NCBI RefSeq assembly: GCF_900233005.1
Contig: NZ_LT960611.1
Location: 2,356,001-2,420,000, forward strand
Length of the DNA stretch: 64,000 bases
Direction of reading: 5' to 3'
From: Vibrio tapetis subsp. tapetis
Lineage (GTDB): Bacteria > Pseudomonadota > Gammaproteobacteria > Enterobacterales > Vibrionaceae
Of this stretch, positions 1-10,880 are shown one piece after another. A program made the position numbers and the translations under genes. The notes under the pieces were generated by a model. It was given only the letters and a program-made list of their open reading frames with translations, did not search any database and had not been told where the DNA came from. Position 1 is the first letter of the stretch; each line of letters opens with the position of its first letter.

Positions 1-492
1 GCGCATGTCTGTCATCGATACCATAATGGCGTCGGTGTTTGGCCCAATGTGAAAAGACTTTGTTCCATAAGTCCCATTAATCAGTTGATCACCAGCAAAT
101 GTGGTGGTTTCAGCAATTCGATTCAATTCATCACTTAGCGCTCTAACTTCCGATTGCAAAGCGACTCTATCGTCACGATTGTTATTGCCGTTCGCTGATT
201 GAATGGCAAGGTCACGCATACGAGTCATTATGTCAGTAGACTCATCAAGAGCGCCTTCAGCAGTCGCAACTATCGACATACCTTCATTGGCGTTTCTTAC
301 CGCAACATCTATTCCGCGAGTTTGTACATGTAATCTATTGGCTATTTGCAGACCAGCTGCATCATCTTTCGCAGTATTAATTTTACTGCCTGAGGCTAAG
401 CGTTCCATGGCTGTATTTGCATCGCTTACCACACCATTAAGTTGATGGCGGATAGACATAGCATTTACATTGGTGTTAACCGTTAGTGCCAC
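1..492 (-). CDS. Flagellin, N-terminal part (runs off left edge)
   Basis: Flagellin subunit of the polar filament. The first 164 codons are visible; the C-terminal half lies outside the window. The start is a GTG at 492-490, preceded on the minus strand by AAAGGAG, and the protein begins [13 protein letters not shown], the conserved flagellin D0 start. The conserved segment [10 protein letters not shown] and the helix around NRIAETT are present. It is the most divergent flagellin of the array: it has GNNNRDD where the others have GSNSKS, and NTDAIMVSM where they have GEAVM. No clear sigma-28 promoter was found upstream, so it may be controlled differently from its neighbours. Confidence 0.9.
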   Translation of the reverse strand, partial: MALTVNTNVNAMSIRHQLNGVVSDANTAMERLASGSKINTAKDDAAGLQIANRLHVQTRGIDVAVRNANEGMSIVATAEGALDESTDIMTRMRDLAIQSANGNNNRDDRVALQSEVRALSDELNRIAETTTFAGDQLINGTYGTKSFHIGPNTDAIMVSMTDMR

Positions 493-686
493 AGTAAACT
501 CCTTTAATACGTCTCAGGTTTAAAGATGAGTGAGAGAGTGCTCCACATCGATGCACTAAATCATGACTGATTAGCGCGGGCGATGGGGATAGACGATTTA
601 CTTACCAGGTTAACCGTCGATACCCAGTGGAGTGGAGGTGACCATGCCGATGACCACCTTTAATCCGCCCTTTTCCTAATCCAGTG

Positions 687-1820
687 CTAGCCTAGTAGCA
701 TTAACGCTGAATTTGGAGATTGCTTTGCTTGAGCAAGTACCGAAGTCGATGCTTGTTGAAGAATTTGCGACTTAGTCATAGCCGTTGTTTCTTTCGCGAA
801 GTCCGTGTCTTTGATACGACTCTTAGATGCATTAACGTTTTCGTTGATGTTATCTAAGTTGCTGATGGCATGGTCAAAACGGTTCTGGAATGCACCAAGC
901 TCTGCACGGTGACTATCCACGTATTTCAACGCTGCATCCACAACAGCTACAGATTGTTGAGCACCGGCTACTGATGTAACGTCGATGTCTTTAACCGTAG
1001 TTGCTTGAGCTGTACTCATTGAAAGGTCGCCGCCTAGACCGCCACCGAAAGTCACTGCACCTTCGATTTTGTTGTTGTCGGCGAACACTTGCAATGCACC
1101 ATCATCACCTACAGACGCTTTTACCATGTCTGTCTGGCCATTGATGTAAGTTGCTAGCTCTTCGATATCATCGCCAGTCTTTGCTGTGATATTCAAAGTT
1201 TGCGCAGTACCTTCTTTATCAGTAAAACCGATAGTTAGGTCGGCCGTACCAGCATCTACAGTCCAGTTAGCGTCTTTTGCATTGGCTGCAACATAAGAGC
1301 TTCCACCCATTTCTTTTGTATCTGAACGCATGCTCTTAATGCCGAGCATTACTGCTTCACCGCTATCCGCACCAATTTGGAACGAAGCATCGCCGAACGT
1401 ACCGTTTAGCAGTTTGTTACCACCAAATGATGTTGTTTCTGCAATACGGTTAAGCTCATCATCCAATGCTGTGATTTCTTCTTGAATCGCCACACGGTCA
1501 GACTTGCTGTTTGAACCGTTAGATGATTGAAGCGAAAGATCACGCATACGTTGCAGGATGTTGGTTGTTTCGTTCATTGCCCCTTCTGCAGTTTGTGCCA
1601 TCGAAATACCGTCGTTTGCATTTCGAACTGCGACATCTAAACCGCGGCTTTGTACGTTTAAACGGTTAGAGATCTGTAGACCTGCTGCATCGTCTTTTGC
1701 GCTATTGATTTTATAGCCAGAAGACAAACGTTCCATTGAAGAAGATACGTCGCTTGCTGCATTGCCTAAGTGGCGTTGGGCTGTCATAGCCGAAACATTG
1801 GTATTAACTGTCATGCTCAT
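687..1820 (-). CDS. Flagellin
   Basis: Polar flagellin of 377 aa, exported through the flagellar type III system and polymerised into the filament. The N-terminal D0/D1 helices (from [16 protein letters not shown]) and the C-terminal D1/D0 helices (ending [10 protein letters not shown]) are the conserved family ends; the variable central part lies roughly at residues 170-280. I chose the ATG at 1820 because GGGAGAAA sits 7 nt upstream; an upstream in-frame ATG would add a tail not shared by the paralogues. A sigma-28 type promoter lies at 1902-1928. It is one of seven flagellins in the window. Confidence 0.95.
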   Translation of the reverse strand: MSMTVNTNVSAMTAQRHLGNAASDVSSSMERLSSGYKINSAKDDAAGLQISNRLNVQSRGLDVAVRNANDGISMAQTAEGAMNETTNILQRMRDLSLQSSNGSNSKSDRVAIQEEITALDDELNRIAETTSFGGNKLLNGTFGDASFQIGADSGEAVMLGIKSMRSDTKEMGGSSYVAANAKDANWTVDAGTADLTIGFTDKEGTAQTLNITAKTGDDIEELATYINGQTDMVKASVGDDGALQVFADNNKIEGAVTFGGGLGGDLSMSTAQATTVKDIDVTSVAGAQQSVAVVDAALKYVDSHRAELGAFQNRFDHAISNLDNINENVNASKSRIKDTDFAKETTAMTKSQILQQASTSVLAQAKQSPNSALMLLG

Positions 1821-1901
1821 GGTGTTTCTCCCATTGATTTTCCTATAAGGGCGGTTTCCGACGTCTCGGAAAACCAATTAGTTCTCTCAAAGTCATATTT
1901 T

Positions 1902-1928
1902 GTATCGACTTAGTATTTAAATTCTTTA
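1902..1928 (-). promoter_or_regulatory. Sigma-28 (FliA) type promoter of flagellin
   Basis: Read on the minus strand: TAAAGAAT, 11-nt spacer, GTCGATAC, against the FliA consensus TAAAGTTT-N11-GCCGATAA. It lies about 80 nt upstream of the flagellin start at 1820 and in the same orientation. Confidence 0.75.
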
Positions 1929-2737
1929 GTCTTTTTTGATTAAAAATTAAAATAATTTCAATTGGAGCGTTAAAATCAATTTAAATCATCAACTTATGAA
2001 ATTAACTGATTTAAAACTTTTTAAAACAATGAGTTAAAATTATATAAAATACAATTTTCTATAATTTTATTGTGGGTAGGAGTAAACCCTACCCGAGGGG
2101 GCAGTAAGGGGCATAACTAGGTAATAATTCAACATATAACAATGACCTACCAAGCCATTGGTGAATTATCCCTAAACAACGATCAAGTACATTGCCTTAG
2201 CAATACTTGAGTTTCAGGTAAACCATATTGTGGTCATCTGCTATTTTCTTTGTGGTATAGACGTTCCGTCTAACGTTAAGGTGACTAGCGCCTTGGGCAT
2301 CTAGCTTGGCGTACACATAAACCTATTCAAAAAAACTGTTCCCTCATTTGCGTATCGCAAACGTAAGCGTCAGATTCGTTAGTTAGATCTATCCATATAA
2401 ACCCAAATACACGTCGGCAACCTGTACCATTCGCACTCGATATAACGACTATATTTCGGCTCTCCCGTTAAGGAGTTTGCTCACCTTCTACAAAGAAAAA
2501 GAGGCGTTCCGTTGATTAATTCACCTGTGTTCTCCCAATTTGATGGTTGTTTTGAATAAAAAGAGCCGAGACTCATGACCCAAAAGGATCCGGTGGCTTC
2601 CTTATAAAGCGTGTTTGTTATTTGAGCCATTTAGCACAAATAACAAACATTCCTTTGTCTCTGTCATCACAGGTGCACCCAAATTCGTTGAATGCACCGG
2701 TTTAGCGTTTGTTCAACTTACTATCATCGCCAAGCTA
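1929..2737. other. Flagellin intergenic gap (about 0.8 kb), no gene seen
   Basis: This is unusually long for the array, where other gaps are 200-400 bp. No credible coding frame is seen. It contains a 7-bp inverted repeat GGGTAGG/CCTACCC at 2074-2094 and a 12-bp inverted repeat at 2613-2648. The left part (1930-2070) is very AT-rich. It may hold the leftover of a lost gene or a small RNA; nothing in the sequence decides this. Confidence 0.5.
2613..2648. repeat. 12-bp perfect inverted repeat
   Basis: GTTTGTTATTTG at 2613-2624 and its exact complement at 2637-2648, with a 12-nt loop. There is no T-run on either side, so it is not a classical terminator. It lies about 90 bp beyond the stop of the flagellin at 2738 and could be that transcript's 3' hairpin. 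Confidence 0.6.
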
Positions 2738-3868
2738 TTAACCCAATAAGCTCATTGCTGCGTTTGGCGCTTGTTTTGCTTGAGCCAATATAGACGTCGA
2801 CGCTTGTTGCAATATCTGAGATTTCGTCATAGACGTAGTTTCAGAGGCAAAATCAGTACCTTTGATTCGGCTCTTAGAGGCGTTCACGTTTTCGTTAATG
2901 TTATCTAGGTTGCTGATCGCGTGCTCGAAACGGTTTTGGAAAGCACCCAACTCGGCGCGATGGCTATCCACGTACTTAAGCGCGGCATCAACGATGGCAA
3001 CAGATTCTTGTGCACCCGCTACTGATGTCACATCGATGGTATCGACGGTGACATCTTGGCCTGGGTTCATGCTTAACTCACCAGCCAAACCGCCCGCAAA
3101 GCTAACATCGCCTTGTACTTTGTTATTGCCAGCAAACACTTGTAAGCTGCCATCATCACCTACAGAGGCTTTCACCAGATCTGTTTGGCCGTTGATGTAG
3201 GTTGCTAGCTCTTCTATGTCGTCACCTTGCTTGGCGGTGATATTAAGCGTCTGATCCACACCTGCGCTGTCTTTTAATGTGATGGTCAGGTCAGAAGCGG
3301 CTGGGACTGTCCAGTCTTTATCTTTTGCATTCGCTGCCTGGTAACTTTTACCGCCCATCATGGTGTTGTCACTGCGCATGTCTTTTAGGCTCAGCATTAC
3401 CGCTTCACCGTTATCTGCGCCGATCTGGAAGGATGCAGTACCAAACGTGCCGTTAAGAAGGCGGTTACCACCAAACGAGGTCGTTTCTGCAATTCGATTC
3501 AACTCATCATTTAGAGCCGTTACTTCTTCTTGAATTGCGGTACGCTCTGATTTTGAGTTTGAACCATTCGATGATTGCAACGACAAATCACGCATACGTT
3601 GTAGGATATTGGTGGTTTCATTCATCGCACCTTCAGCCGTTTGGGCGATAGAAACACCATCATTTGCATTTCGTACTGCGACATCAAGACCACGACTTTG
3701 TACATTCAAGCGATTCGAAATTTGCAAACCAGCAGCGTCATCTTTTGCACTGTTGATCTTAGAACCCGATGAAAGACGTTCCATTGAAGTGGTTAAATCG
3801 CTCGATGCGTTATTCAAGTGACGTTGTGCTGTCATTGCTGAAACGTTTGTATTTACTGTCATGCCCAT
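2738..3868 (-). CDS. Flagellin
   Basis: Polar flagellin of 376 aa. It has conserved flagellin ends ([18 protein letters not shown] at the N-terminus, [11 protein letters not shown] at the C-terminus) and a variable central domain. I chose the ATG at 3868 because GGAG lies about 8 nt upstream and the start aligns with all paralogues. A sigma-28 type promoter is at 3955-3981. It is most similar to the flagellins at 4171 and 5544, consistent with tandem duplication. Confidence 0.95.
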   Translation of the reverse strand: MGMTVNTNVSAMTAQRHLNNASSDLTTSMERLSSGSKINSAKDDAAGLQISNRLNVQSRGLDVAVRNANDGVSIAQTAEGAMNETTNILQRMRDLSLQSSNGSNSKSERTAIQEEVTALNDELNRIAETTSFGGNRLLNGTFGTASFQIGADNGEAVMLSLKDMRSDNTMMGGKSYQAANAKDKDWTVPAASDLTITLKDSAGVDQTLNITAKQGDDIEELATYINGQTDLVKASVGDDGSLQVFAGNNKVQGDVSFAGGLAGELSMNPGQDVTVDTIDVTSVAGAQESVAIVDAALKYVDSHRAELGAFQNRFEHAISNLDNINENVNASKSRIKGTDFASETTSMTKSQILQQASTSILAQAKQAPNAAMSLLG

Positions 3869-3954
3869 AATGAATTCTCCAATTGATTTTCCGTTGTAGC
3901 GGCTCCCGCTCATTGCGGAAAACCAAGTTGCTGTGTTTGTCTTCGTTAATTAAC

Positions 3955-3981
3955 TTAACAGCTCACAACGGTTTTTCTTTA
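3955..3981 (-). promoter_or_regulatory. Sigma-28 type promoter of flagellin
   Basis: Minus strand TAAAGAAA, 11-nt spacer, GCTGTTAA, a good match to the FliA consensus, about 90 nt upstream of the flagellin start at 3868. Confidence 0.65.
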
Positions 3982-4130
3982 ATGAAAATGCTACTTTTTT
4001 AGGCACAATAACGCCCTAACAACAAAAGTGTTAGCCAAGGCTTATTTATACAAGTTAATAACAACAATAACTCAAGATTATTGACACATTGCCGATGAGT
4101 TTTGTCTTTAACTATTTCGTCATACGATCA

Positions 4131-4155
4131 GAAAAACTCACCCATAATGGTGAGT
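4131..4155 (-). terminator. Rho-independent terminator of flagellin 4171-5304
   Basis: Inverted repeat ACTCACC/GGTGAGT (4136-4155) followed on the minus strand by TTTTT, 16 bp beyond the flagellin stop codon. Confidence 0.8.
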
Positions 4156-4170
4156 CAGACTGATTTATCG

Positions 4171-5304
4171 TTAACCTAACAGGCTCATTGCTGCATTAGG
4201 GGCTTGCTTCGCTTGCGCCAAAATAGACGTCGACGCTTGTTGTAGAATTTGAGATTTCGTCATCGATGTGGTTTCTGATGCAAAATCGGTATCTTTGATA
4301 CGACTCTTAGAGGCATTCACGTTTTCATTGATGTTATCTAAGTTGCTGATTGCGTGATCGAAACGGTTTTGGAAAGCACCCAATTCTGCACGATGGCTGT
4401 CTACATATTTTAATGCAGCATCAACGATGGCGACCGACTCTTGAGCTCCACCAACAGACGTAACATCAATGGTGTCGACAGTAACGTTACCGCTCTTTGC
4501 CAGGCCTAAGTCTGAAGATAGCGAACCGGTAAACTCTACGTCGCCGGCCACTTTGTTATTGCCCGCAAAAACTTGCAGTTTACCTTCTTCATTGACTGAC
4601 GCTTTTACCATGTCAGTTTGACCGTTAATGTAGGTTGCTAGCTCTTCTACGTCATCACCTTCTTTGGCCGTAATAGAGAAAGTTTGCTCGACACCTGTGT
4701 TGTCTGTCAGCTTAACGTCCAATTGGTTTTTACCCGTTTCAACGGTCCAATCTTTGTCTTTTGCATTAGCGGCTTGATAGCTGGTGCCACCCATTTTAGA
4801 GTTATCACTGCGCATATCTTTCAGGCTAAGCATAACTGCTTCACCGTTATCTGCGCCGATTTGGAACGAAGCAGTACCGAACGTGCCGTTAAGTAACTTA
4901 TTGCCACCAAAAGAGGTAGTTTCAGCAATTCGATTTAATTCATCGTTTAGTGCCGTTACTTCTTCTTGTATTGCCGTACGCTCTGATTTTGAATTTGAAC
5001 CATTTGATGATTGCAAAGACAAGTCACGCATACGTTGTAGGATATTCGTTGTTTCATTCATTGCACCTTCAGCAGTCTGTGCAATGGAAATACCATCATT
5101 GGCATTTCGAACAGCAACATCAAGGCCACGACTTTGAACGTTTAAACGATTGGAAATTTGCAGACCGGCCGCATCATCTTTTGCGCTGTTGATTTTCGAC
5201 CCAGATGACAAACGCTCCATTGAAGTCGTTAGATCACTTGATGCGTTGTTAAGGTGGCGCTGTGCCGTCATTGCCGATACGTTTGTGTTTACTGTCATGC
5301 CCAT
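4171..5304 (-). CDS. Flagellin
   Basis: Polar flagellin of 377 aa with family-typical N- and C-terminal helices. The start ATG at 5304 is preceded by GGAG; the protein begins MGMTVNTN like its paralogues. Its central domain and the motif [11 protein letters not shown] are closest to those of the flagellin that is split by island 1, so it is the best internal reference for rebuilding that gene. It has its own sigma-28 type promoter (5388-5414) and terminator (4131-4155). Confidence 0.95.
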   Translation of the reverse strand: MGMTVNTNVSAMTAQRHLNNASSDLTTSMERLSSGSKINSAKDDAAGLQISNRLNVQSRGLDVAVRNANDGISIAQTAEGAMNETTNILQRMRDLSLQSSNGSNSKSERTAIQEEVTALNDELNRIAETTSFGGNKLLNGTFGTASFQIGADNGEAVMLSLKDMRSDNSKMGGTSYQAANAKDKDWTVETGKNQLDVKLTDNTGVEQTFSITAKEGDDVEELATYINGQTDMVKASVNEEGKLQVFAGNNKVAGDVEFTGSLSSDLGLAKSGNVTVDTIDVTSVGGAQESVAIVDAALKYVDSHRAELGAFQNRFDHAISNLDNINENVNASKSRIKDTDFASETTSMTKSQILQQASTSILAQAKQAPNAAMSLLG

Positions 5305-5387
5305 TGTATTGCTCCAATTGATTTTCTGTGTTGCGCTTTCCGCCGTCACGGAAAACCAAGTAGTTGTGTCTCTCTCAGTTACTTAAT

Positions 5388-5414
5388 TTAACGGCACCAC
5401 TTTCTAGATCTTTA
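5388..5414 (-). promoter_or_regulatory. Sigma-28 type promoter of flagellin
   Basis: Minus strand TAAAGATC, 11-nt spacer, GCCGTTAA; strong FliA-type match about 85 nt upstream of the start at 5304. Confidence 0.75.
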
Positions 5415-5486
5415 GTACTTTTATACAAAAAAGTTAACTTTTTAATTAGAATATCAATTTATTCTAGTTAATTAGGCCATATACGT

Positions 5487-5515
5487 AAAAAAGGGACGCG
5501 TAAGCATCCCCTTTT
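5487..5515 (-). terminator. Terminator of flagellin 5544-6677
   Basis: On the minus strand, a GC-rich stem (GGGGATGC pairing with GCGTCCC) flanked by A and T runs, 29 bp beyond the stop codon. Confidence 0.75.
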
Positions 5516-5543
5516 GATATTTTAATAATTAGCTCAGTAGGTT

Positions 5544-6677
5544 TTATCCTAATAGACTCATTGCTGCATTTGGTGCTTGTTTCGCTTGCGCCAAAATTGA
5601 CGTTGATGCTTGTTGTAGAATCTGTGATTTCGTCATTGAGGTTGTCTCAGAAGCAAAGTCGGTATCTTTGATTCGGCTCTTAGAGGCATTCACATTCTCG
5701 TTAATGTTATCTAAGTTGCTTATCGCATGGTCGAACCTGTTTTGGAATGCACCTAACTCTGCTCGGTGACTATCTACATACTTAAGTGCCGCATCAACAA
5801 TCGCAACCGACTCTTGAGCACCTGCAACACTGGTTACGTCAATAGTATCAACCGTAACGGCTTTGCCCGTTCCAATACTCAGGTCTCCAGCGAGCGCCCC
5901 CCCAAAGGTTACGTCGCCTGTCACTTTATTATTACCCGCAAAAACTTGCAGAGCTCCATCATCACCAACAGACGCTTTCACCAGATCAGTCTGACCGTTA
6001 ATGTAAGTAGCAAGTTCTTCGATATCATCACCGCCTTTCGCGTTGATGGTTAAATTCTGAGCTGCGCCAGAGGTATCAGTAAGTGCGATAGTTAAGTCTG
6101 ATGCCGCAGGGTCTACTGTCCAATCTTTGTCTTTCGCATTAGCAGCTTGGTAACTTTTACCACCCATCATTTCATTATCAGAGCGCATGTCTTTTATGCT
6201 CAACATAACGGCTTCACCGTTATCTGCACCGATTTGGAATGATGATGTACCGAATGTGCCGTTAAGTAGGCGATTACCACCAAAAGAGGTTGTTTCTGCA
6301 ATACGATTCAATTCATCGTTTAATGCCGTCACTTCTTCTTGAATCGCGGTACGCTCAGATTTCGAGTTAGAACCATTCGCTGATTGCAAAGACAAGTCAC
6401 GCATACGTTGTAGTATGTTGGTGGTCTCATTCATTGCACCTTCAGCGGTTTGTGCCATAGAGATACCATCGTTGGCGTTACGTACTGCTACACCCAAACC
6501 ACGGCTTTGTACGTTCAAGCGGTTAGAAATTTGTAAACCCGCTGCGTCGTCTTTAGCACTGTTGATTTTAGAGCCCGAAGACAAACGCTCCATAGAAGTC
6601 GTTAGGTCACTCGATGCGTTATTTAAATGACGCTGTGCTGTCATTGCTGATACGTTTGTGTTTACTGTCATACCCAT
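5544..6677 (-). CDS. Flagellin
   Basis: Polar flagellin of 377 aa, with conserved D0/D1 ends and a variable middle. The ATG at 6677 (MGMTVNTN) is chosen because GGAG lies just upstream and longer in-frame versions carry an unrelated N-terminal extension. The sigma-28 type promoter at 6763-6789 drives it. Between this gene and the next flagellin lies a second sigma-28-like site on the opposite strand (6881-6907). Confidence 0.95.
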   Translation of the reverse strand: MGMTVNTNVSAMTAQRHLNNASSDLTTSMERLSSGSKINSAKDDAAGLQISNRLNVQSRGLGVAVRNANDGISMAQTAEGAMNETTNILQRMRDLSLQSANGSNSKSERTAIQEEVTALNDELNRIAETTSFGGNRLLNGTFGTSSFQIGADNGEAVMLSIKDMRSDNEMMGGKSYQAANAKDKDWTVDPAASDLTIALTDTSGAAQNLTINAKGGDDIEELATYINGQTDLVKASVGDDGALQVFAGNNKVTGDVTFGGALAGDLSIGTGKAVTVDTIDVTSVAGAQESVAIVDAALKYVDSHRAELGAFQNRFDHAISNLDNINENVNASKSRIKDTDFASETTSMTKSQILQQASTSILAQAKQAPNAAMSLLG

Positions 6678-6762
6678 GATGATATCTCCAATTGATTTTC
6701 CGATGTTGCGGTTTCCGCCGTCGCGGAAAACCAAATTGTTGTTTCTCTCTCTGTTACTTAAT

Positions 6763-6789
6763 GTAACGGCGCACCCTAATAAACCTTTA
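6763..6789 (-). promoter_or_regulatory. Sigma-28 type promoter of flagellin
   Basis: Minus strand TAAAGGTT, 11-nt spacer, GCCGTTAC, about 90 nt upstream of the start at 6677. Confidence 0.75.
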
Positions 6790-6880
6790 ACTAAACGGGC
6801 CACTTTTTTAATAAAAAACACATATTCAAACGCTTAAATGATCCTCGTCACCCTATTCGTAAAAGTTTGCATTTTTACGC

Positions 6881-6907
6881 TAAAGTTCCGTAATAAAGCG
6901 CCGATAC
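6881..6907 (+). promoter_or_regulatory. Divergent sigma-28-like promoter
   Basis: Plus strand TAAAGTTC, 11-nt spacer, GCCGATAC: 7 of 8 matches in each FliA half-site with the exact spacing. It points away from the flagellin at 5544-6677, straight into the terminator hairpin at 6926-6948 and then antisense into the next flagellin. A very similar divergent site occurs at 39403-39429. Confidence 0.5.
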
Positions 6908-6920
6908 ATTTTCTTCGTTC

Positions 6921-6950
6921 AAAAAAAAGAGCCCAAATAAGGCTCTTTCT
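6921..6950 (-). terminator. Terminator of the split flagellin
   Basis: Stem AAAGAGCC (6926-6933) and GGCTCTTT (6941-6948), loop of 7, followed on the minus strand by a run of T. It lies just beyond the flagellin stop at 6985, and could also stop a plus-strand transcript from 6881-6907. Confidence 0.85.
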
Positions 6951-6984
6951 CTATTCAAAATTTTGTCTTTATAAGGCGTTATAT

Positions 6985-7267
6985 CTAGCCTAACAAGCTC
7001 ATTGCAGCATTCGGTGCTTGCTTCGCTTGAGCCAAAATAGAAGTAGACGCTTGCTGTAGAATTTGAGACTTAGTCATCGATGTAGTTTCTTTAGCAAAGT
7101 CAGTGTCTTTAATGCGGCTCTTAGAGGCATTCACATTTTCATTAATGTTATCTAAGTTGCTGATCGCATGTTCGAAACGGTTTTGGAAAGCACCTAATTC
7201 AGCACGATGGCTATCTACGTACTTGAGTGCGGCATCAACGATAGCCACGGATTCTTGTGCTCCACCA
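6985..7267 (-). pseudogene. Flagellin, C-terminal fragment (split by island 1)
   Basis: It encodes the last ~94 residues of a flagellin, from GGAQES through the C-terminal helix to [11 protein letters not shown] and the stop. The matching N-terminal part lies 31 kb away at 38365-39215. Homology to the paralogues stops at 7267/7268 within the codons for SVGGAQ, where island 1 begins. Putting the two parts together gives 1134 bp, exactly the length of the flagellins at 4171 and 5544, in frame and without loss of bases. It has no promoter or start of its own here. Confidence 0.95.
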
Positions 7268-7361
7268 AAACTTGAGGGTGTTGCGCATTTGTAGCAGGTT
7301 GTAAGTAGACGGTTCTCTGCTACTGTTAAACTTTGAGGTATTGTCTTGTGTAGGAGAGTGT

Positions 7362-8588
7362 ATGCAGAGAATCAGCGACAAAGTTTTTAATGGTCACTGG
7401 ATTTATTTGGATGATTCTAATACACCTATACTCTTGCCTTCTTTGTATGCTCGCTATACAACTCATAAGGGTGTGTCTATAGAGTTGAAGTCAAAATTTG
7501 ATCGAATTTTATCCAAAACTGAACACTGTTTTGAAGAAGTTGAAATAGGCACAAATGGACAATATGTACGATCTAATCAAATAGGATTATTTTTGGAGTG
7601 GGTTGAAGAACAAAATATTTCTGGAAGTCAATTATCCTTGACGAATCATACTGCAATGCCCAGTGAACTTATTAATAGCTACATTAACGATTACCTGATT
7701 TGTAGCCAAGGTAAGAGTGAGGTTGTTGTAAACAGAGCTGTTTACTCGTTAAGGAGTTACTACAACTGGTTGCATTATTTTTTTGGGAATGCCTATAAAA
7801 ATATTTTTATATTCTCTTCTCACAGAGAACTAGCGAGATCTAACAATAAAGAAAACCTATTGGTTAAGTACCTCTTGCCGGCAACAAGAGAGCTGCTCTA
7901 TCGTCGAGCCGCGACGTTGCTTGAAGAAGTTGTTTTACGAAATGGTGGGGAATTAGGTTGTAGGGCTAGTGAGAATAGAGGATTTTTATTGGAGGACTTC
8001 ATAACCAATAAAAACAAACATAGCGGTCTTTTGACTTTGTTCTCCCAATTGGAAAAAAAAACAGAGAAGGATGAATTTGAATATCATTTGTCCTCCATAT
8101 ACACCAAAAATGGGCGCTCTAGAACATTATACATACCAAGAATATTATTGATTAAGATGAAACGTTATTATGATACAGAGAGGCCAGAAAGTGATTCTAA
8201 TCACCTTTTTGTATCAAATTCTAATAATGGTTCCAAAGGTAACTGTATATCATCGAGATTTCCGTCAGATACATTTCATGCAATATTGAACGAAATGATT
8301 AAAGATATGAAAGATAAGCCCTATATGTATCGGGGATTTCAAACTCTTGAGAAAGGTGCTGTTTACCATCATTTACTGCACTCCTTTGGAACAGACATTT
8401 TTTACGAAGAGTGTAGGAAAAGGGGGAAGATTTATGATTCAATTACTACTGAATCTGCAGTTTATATTGAGACAGCAAGGCTCATGGGACATAAAGTAGA
8501 TGCTAAATATGGTAACCAAACGACTAAAACCTACATACATTCGTGTGGGCATATAGATAGTTTATTAAAGGCGACCAATGAGGGATAA
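7362..8588 (+). CDS. ginA: GinA-type tyrosine recombinase of island 1
   Basis: About 408 aa; first gene of the island's recombinase operon, expected to act in site-specific integration and excision with GinB, GinC and GinD. The C-terminal catalytic domain shows [10 protein letters not shown] and [12 protein letters not shown] followed by TTKTYI with the likely nucleophile Tyr. The HxLR box of tyrosine recombinases reads HHLL, so the usual second catalytic Arg is replaced by Leu. I start at the ATG 7362, preceded by AGGAG with 5 nt spacing; an in-frame TTG at 7341 is less likely. Its 3' end overlaps ginB by 11 bp, indicating one operon. Confidence 0.8.
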   Translation: MQRISDKVFNGHWIYLDDSNTPILLPSLYARYTTHKGVSIELKSKFDRILSKTEHCFEEVEIGTNGQYVRSNQIGLFLEWVEEQNISGSQLSLTNHTAMPSELINSYINDYLICSQGKSEVVVNRAVYSLRSYYNWLHYFFGNAYKNIFIFSSHRELARSNNKENLLVKYLLPATRELLYRRAATLLEEVVLRNGGELGCRASENRGFLLEDFITNKNKHSGLLTLFSQLEKKTEKDEFEYHLSSIYTKNGRSRTLYIPRILLIKMKRYYDTERPESDSNHLFVSNSNNGSKGNCISSRFPSDTFHAILNEMIKDMKDKPYMYRGFQTLEKGAVYHHLLHSFGTDIFYEECRKRGKIYDSITTESAVYIETARLMGHKVDAKYGNQTTKTYIHSCGHIDSLLKATNEG

Positions 8589-10880
8589 GAGGGTTGGCAA
8601 CCCAAACCCAAACCCTGAGCGTGATGCCCCACGAGACAGTGATTATTACGAACAAAAGCTGCAAGCTGAGCTTCGTAGTAATCAGTCTATCAGAGAATCA
8701 ATATACCCACTTAGCACGAGAACATTGATCATTAGATCTCGCAGTAGGCAAAAATTTTCTCCGCTAAAAATAATTATGACTGATAGCAAAAGCCCAGAGA
8801 AAGAAGCTTTATATAAGCTAGTTATTGCGGCGTATAATTATTCATTTTATGATAAATCAGCAGCTATATCGTCAGTCGATGTATTCTGTTCGGCAGTTCC
8901 TCGATTTATTGATTGGTTAAACGAGACAGAAATAGATAACCGTTATGATGTATTAAAGAATTATGAAGCATATCATTTCGATTTATTTGATAATCATGGC
9001 GGGTCTAGTGCCTTGCTCTCTATAAAAACTATATTTACACATGCATTAGATCGCTCAATAGAACTTTATGAGTATTTGACCTCAGAAGAGTTGCGGTACC
9101 TTCACGATTTGAGGAAGACGAGAGTTAGCCCGAATTTGAATAAGTCGCATAAGTCTTTAGCAACTTATTTTGGGGGGATCGATTGGTTAAGGCGGAGTGA
9201 TGTAGGAATTGGAAGTGATTTATATAGTATATTAGCCTCTCCGAAACTTACGGTTCAATCGTTGAGTTTGAGTGCATCCAATATTATTCTTGAATTGTAC
9301 AAGAGCAAGCTTGAATTACATAATTTTTCCAAACTTTTTGATTTTAAAGTTTCGGAATTTACTCTCCCTAAAGATTTATCTCATACAAAAAAAGGGAGTT
9401 TGTTGGACTCTTACTATATAAAATTATTTCATTTTATCACAAATCAATAAACCCAAATCCAAGGTTATATGGTGCGTTAGAAATTGTTTTATTATCAACT
9501 GCAAATAGCTTTAAGTCATTTGAAAGAATTAAATGTTCTTTAATTTCTCAAGAATATTGTAATGATCTTTTTCTTAATAAGAATCGAGATAAAAAAAAGG
9601 TGAGTATTAGCTTTTGTGCAGATAACTTTTCACAAGTAGAGTCAGGTAACCTTTTTAGTTTGGAGGTACTGAGGGAGCTTAGTAAAAATGACTTCTCTTG
9701 TCCAACTACTGCTCTCGATGAGTTAATGTTTTCATGGCTGATGGCTTCTTTAACAGTCCAACCATATGATATCCCAAAACTAACCCATAACTCATTCCGC
9801 ATGTTAAAAGTCGGTGGGGCAATAAGAGAAATTGAATGCAAGTACTTTAAGAGTCGAGCTAAAGTGTATTGTACTATTCGCTCATTATCGACTAAAACCC
9901 TTGAAGGTAAAGCTCTTGTTACTTATCTATCAATGAAAAAAGAAGGAAGCCCTCTGTGTGTAAGAAAGGCTCAATCCTCTATTTTGATGGGATTAAACTC
10001 ATTAAATGGTAGCCTCTATGGTTTGCTAACAACGAATTCCATACAAGCTAGCCTAATTAAACAACATTTAAAGCTAGATAATTTACCACTGGTCATTCCC
10101 AGAGCATTGGAAAAGTTACTTGGGAACGGGAAGTACATTTATAATGCTATATCTAATCCAGTTAGCACTTCAAATCGAGAAAGAACTCAGATAGTTAATA
10201 AATTTGGAACAACTTGTCCATCGGTGATTTTTGGTCTAAAAATGATAAAAAACAGTGCCGTACACGCATATAGTGATCCTTATACGCTCAATTACTTGGT
10301 AAATAGAAACTCCCACACTAATAGAACTGAAAAAGAAAATTACTTAAATAGTGAAAATAAGGCGTGGATAAATTCGTCAGGTCGTATTACCAGAGAGGTA
10401 ATGTTAGATCTTATAAATAATGTTTTCGATTTGAATTTTGACAAATTGCCTCCGAAAAATAGAGAAGAGGTAGTCGAGGAGTTTAATAGCGAGTTTATGG
10501 TCGTAACGGAAAATATTTCTTACCGATCCGAAGAGATGTTAGCAAGGCTTAAAGTCGTTACCGGTAAGAAGAAAGGGGAAATGAATGAAGTTGGTGTGTT
10601 TGTACACCAAGGTACTGATGATAATACTGGTTTCTCCCATTTGTATGTTATAGATAGCCCAATAACAGCATGGAAGATGAATAATTATTTACATGAATTT
10701 AAGAAAGATTATAAGAAGCTACTATCTAAAAAACCAGAATACTTCTATAAAACAGTATTACCTACAGTAGAGTGGATAGAGCATACTTTAAGTCAATTAT
10801 CGAAAGATAGTCAAAAAATTGGATTGATAATGTTTGAAAAGTCTCTCAGGAACGGTGTGGTGGTGAGTGTATTTGGCTGA
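8578..10880 (+). pseudogene. ginB: GinB-type recombinase of island 1, frameshifted
   Basis: The first frame runs 8578-9450 (290 aa) and a second frame, open from 9372, continues to 10880 (ends AAA-rich C-terminus SLRNGVVVSVFG). Joined, it would be about 767 aa, close to the 784-aa GinB of island 2. The hydrophobic pattern YYIKLFHFIT just before the first stop resembles RLSELFFTL in the island-2 protein, suggesting the frame is lost by a one-base change near 9440-9447. A run of seven A at 9387-9393 also lies in the zone where both frames are open, so ribosomal slippage cannot be ruled out from sequence alone. Confidence 0.7.

Noticed and set aside
2862..3200. Plus-strand ORFs inside the flagellin genes (also 203-445, 3609-3821, 4784-5137, 5766-6053, 6415-6630)
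   Set aside because: They recur at the same places opposite each flagellin and are antisense shadows of conserved coding sequence, with no ribosome binding sites.
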